DNA of 14,766 nucleotides from Pseudomonadota bacterium (lineage in GTDB: Bacteria; Pseudomonadota; Gammaproteobacteria; Burkholderiales; Burkholderiaceae): the NCBI GenBank assembly GCA_023441105.1, contig JAEZQX010000403.1, positions 1-14,766 of the forward strand, written 5' to 3'. Of the stretch, positions 14,114 to 14,766 are shown one piece after another. Both the position numbers and the translations under genes were made by a program. A model generated the notes under the pieces. That model was not told the DNA's origin and ran no database searches. It saw nothing but the letters and a program-made list of their open reading frames with translations. How positions within the stretch are numbered: position 1 is the stretch's first letter; each line of letters opens with the position of its first letter.

Positions 14114-14722
14114 ATGACAGAGCCATTACAGGAAGATTCCGCTGCGGGTATGCTGCCTGCAATGACACCGGAAGTCCGTCAGCCGATCCTCGAGCCCGGC
14201 GTGACCTGCTGGAGAACGGCGGTCGCCCGTCGTTTCGTCCTGCTGCCCGACGGCGAGTCGTACATGCCGGCGATGCGGGCGGCCATGGAAGCGGCCCGCC
14301 ACTCCATCTTGCTGGTGGGCTGGGACTTCGACCCGCGGATCCCGCTGAATCCCGCGGCCGGCGATGAAGCGCCGGACAGGCTCTGCGATCTCTTCTCGCG
14401 TCTGCTGGTTCGCCGCCCGGCCTTGAGGATCCAGATCCTGATCTGGGACATGAGCCGGCTGTTCACCTGGCAGCGCCGCGAGCGGCCGCAGAATGCGGCG
14501 CAATGGCTGCCGTCGCCGGTGCAGTACCGGCTCGACGCCCGCCATCCGCTCGGCGCCGCGCATCACCAGAAGCTGCTGGTCGTCGACGATGCGGTGGCCT
14601 TCTGCGGCGGCGCCGACTTCACCCGCAACCGGTGGGACACGCGCGCCCATCTCAGCAATGATCCGCGGCGCCGCGCGCCGGGAGGCGGGTTCTATCCGCC
14701 TACGAAGAAGGCGGGATGGTAG
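14114..14722 (+). CDS. Phospholipase D-like protein, truncated after first HKD motif
   Basis: 202 residues. Clear PLD-superfamily N-terminal half: CWRTAVARRFVLLPDGE, then ILLVGWDFDPRIPL (residues ~57-70), ILIWDMS, and the catalytic HQKLLVVDD (HxKxxxxD) followed by FCGGADFTRNRWDTRAH. Members of this bacterial group normally run past 450 residues with a second HKD motif; after WDTRAH and a PRRRAPGG segment they continue into the middle of the domain. Here the frame gives FYPPTKKAGW and a TAG at 14720-14722, and neither other plus-strand frame restores family sequence before the window ends. One HKD alone cannot form the usual active site unless the protein dimerises. Possible starts are ATG 14114, 14150 and 14162; none has a clear ribosome site. 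Family role: phosphodiester cleavage or transfer on phospholipids (cardiolipin synthase relatives). Confidence 0.75.
   Translation: MTEPLQEDSAAGMLPAMTPEVRQPILEPGVTCWRTAVARRFVLLPDGESYMPAMRAAMEAARHSILLVGWDFDPRIPLNPAAGDEAPDRLCDLFSRLLVRRPALRIQILIWDMSRLFTWQRRERPQNAAQWLPSPVQYRLDARHPLGAAHHQKLLVVDDAVAFCGGADFTRNRWDTRAHLSNDPRRRAPGGGFYPPTKKAGW
14126..14154 (+). promoter_or_regulatory. Weak promoter candidate for the phospholipase D-like gene
   Basis: TTACAG (14126-14131), exactly 17 bases, TATGCT (14149-14154; 4 of 6 to TATAAT). Transcription would begin at about 14161, next to ATG 14162, which would make a leaderless message and argue for that start. The -35 match is poor. Confidence 0.2.
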
Positions 14723-14766
14723 GCCACCCGCCCGGCGGGCACGTTGCCGGCGAATGCAAGCGACAT
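14692..14766 (-). CDS. Possible 3' end of a gene entering from outside the window
   Basis: On the minus strand an open frame runs from the window edge to TAG at 14692-14694; its last residues read VAYHPAFFVGG. The TAG lies within ten bases of where the phospholipase D-like reading frame stops looking like its family. It may be the C-terminus of a convergent gene, but 24 codons are too few to recognise or to rule out chance. Confidence 0.2.
   Translation of the reverse strand: MSLAFAGNVPAGRVAYHPAFFVGG

Overview
The window is a high-GC (by eye roughly two-thirds G+C), densely coded stretch of a bacterial chromosome. The protein families, the many CaiB/BaiF CoA-transferase and acyl-CoA dehydrogenase genes, the IclR regulator and the codon use suggest a betaproteobacterium, probably Burkholderiales. 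That placement is inference from gene content; no rRNA or other marker gene is present. I see no tRNA, rRNA, CRISPR array, insertion sequence or phage gene.

Layout. (1) 1-1313 (+): 3' part of a GGDEF-EAL cyclic-di-GMP protein. (2) 1353-3706 (-): an acyl-CoA dehydrogenase and a family III CoA-transferase whose stop and start codons share one base; a second acyl-CoA dehydrogenase (3856-5007, +) diverges from them. (3) 5046-5393 (-): a small exported protein built from three copies of an 18-residue unit ending in SEMMKPQ, which I do not recognise. (4) 5507-6715 (-): a membrane-anchored EAL phosphodiesterase. (5) 6920-9117 (-): an HMG-CoA lyase-like gene overlapping a second family III CoA-transferase, with a divergent IclR-family regulator (9231-10079, +). 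(6) 9999-10124 (-): the last ~40 codons of a dgkA-like gene, antisense to the 3' end of the iclR-type gene. (7) 10201-14722: a phosphate/polyphosphate group: a lambda-type metallophosphatase (+), a CYTH-CHAD protein (+), a class I-like polyphosphate kinase 2 (-), and a divergent phospholipase D-like gene (+) that stops just after its first HKD motif.

How the genes fit together. The catabolic core (two acyl-CoA dehydrogenases, two CoA-transferases, one HMG-CoA lyase-like enzyme) fits CoA activation, alpha,beta-dehydrogenation and C-C cleavage of short or branched acyl or dicarboxyl chains. The lyase/transferase pair is probably controlled by the divergent IclR protein through a palindromic intergenic region. 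The CYTH-CHAD and PPK2 genes converge and are both tied to polyphosphate by family knowledge. The two EAL proteins lie on either side of the first catabolic block with no visible functional link.

The most unusual items are the triple-repeat exported protein, the dgkA remnant at the iclR 3' end, an acyl-CoA dehydrogenase lacking the usual C-terminal catalytic Glu but carrying the isovaleryl-CoA-dehydrogenase-type one, an Asn in place of a metal-binding Asp in the GGDEF domain, and the abrupt end of the phospholipase D-like gene. I found no clear case for a wholly new multi-gene system; the repeat protein and the polyphosphate group are the best candidates to follow.
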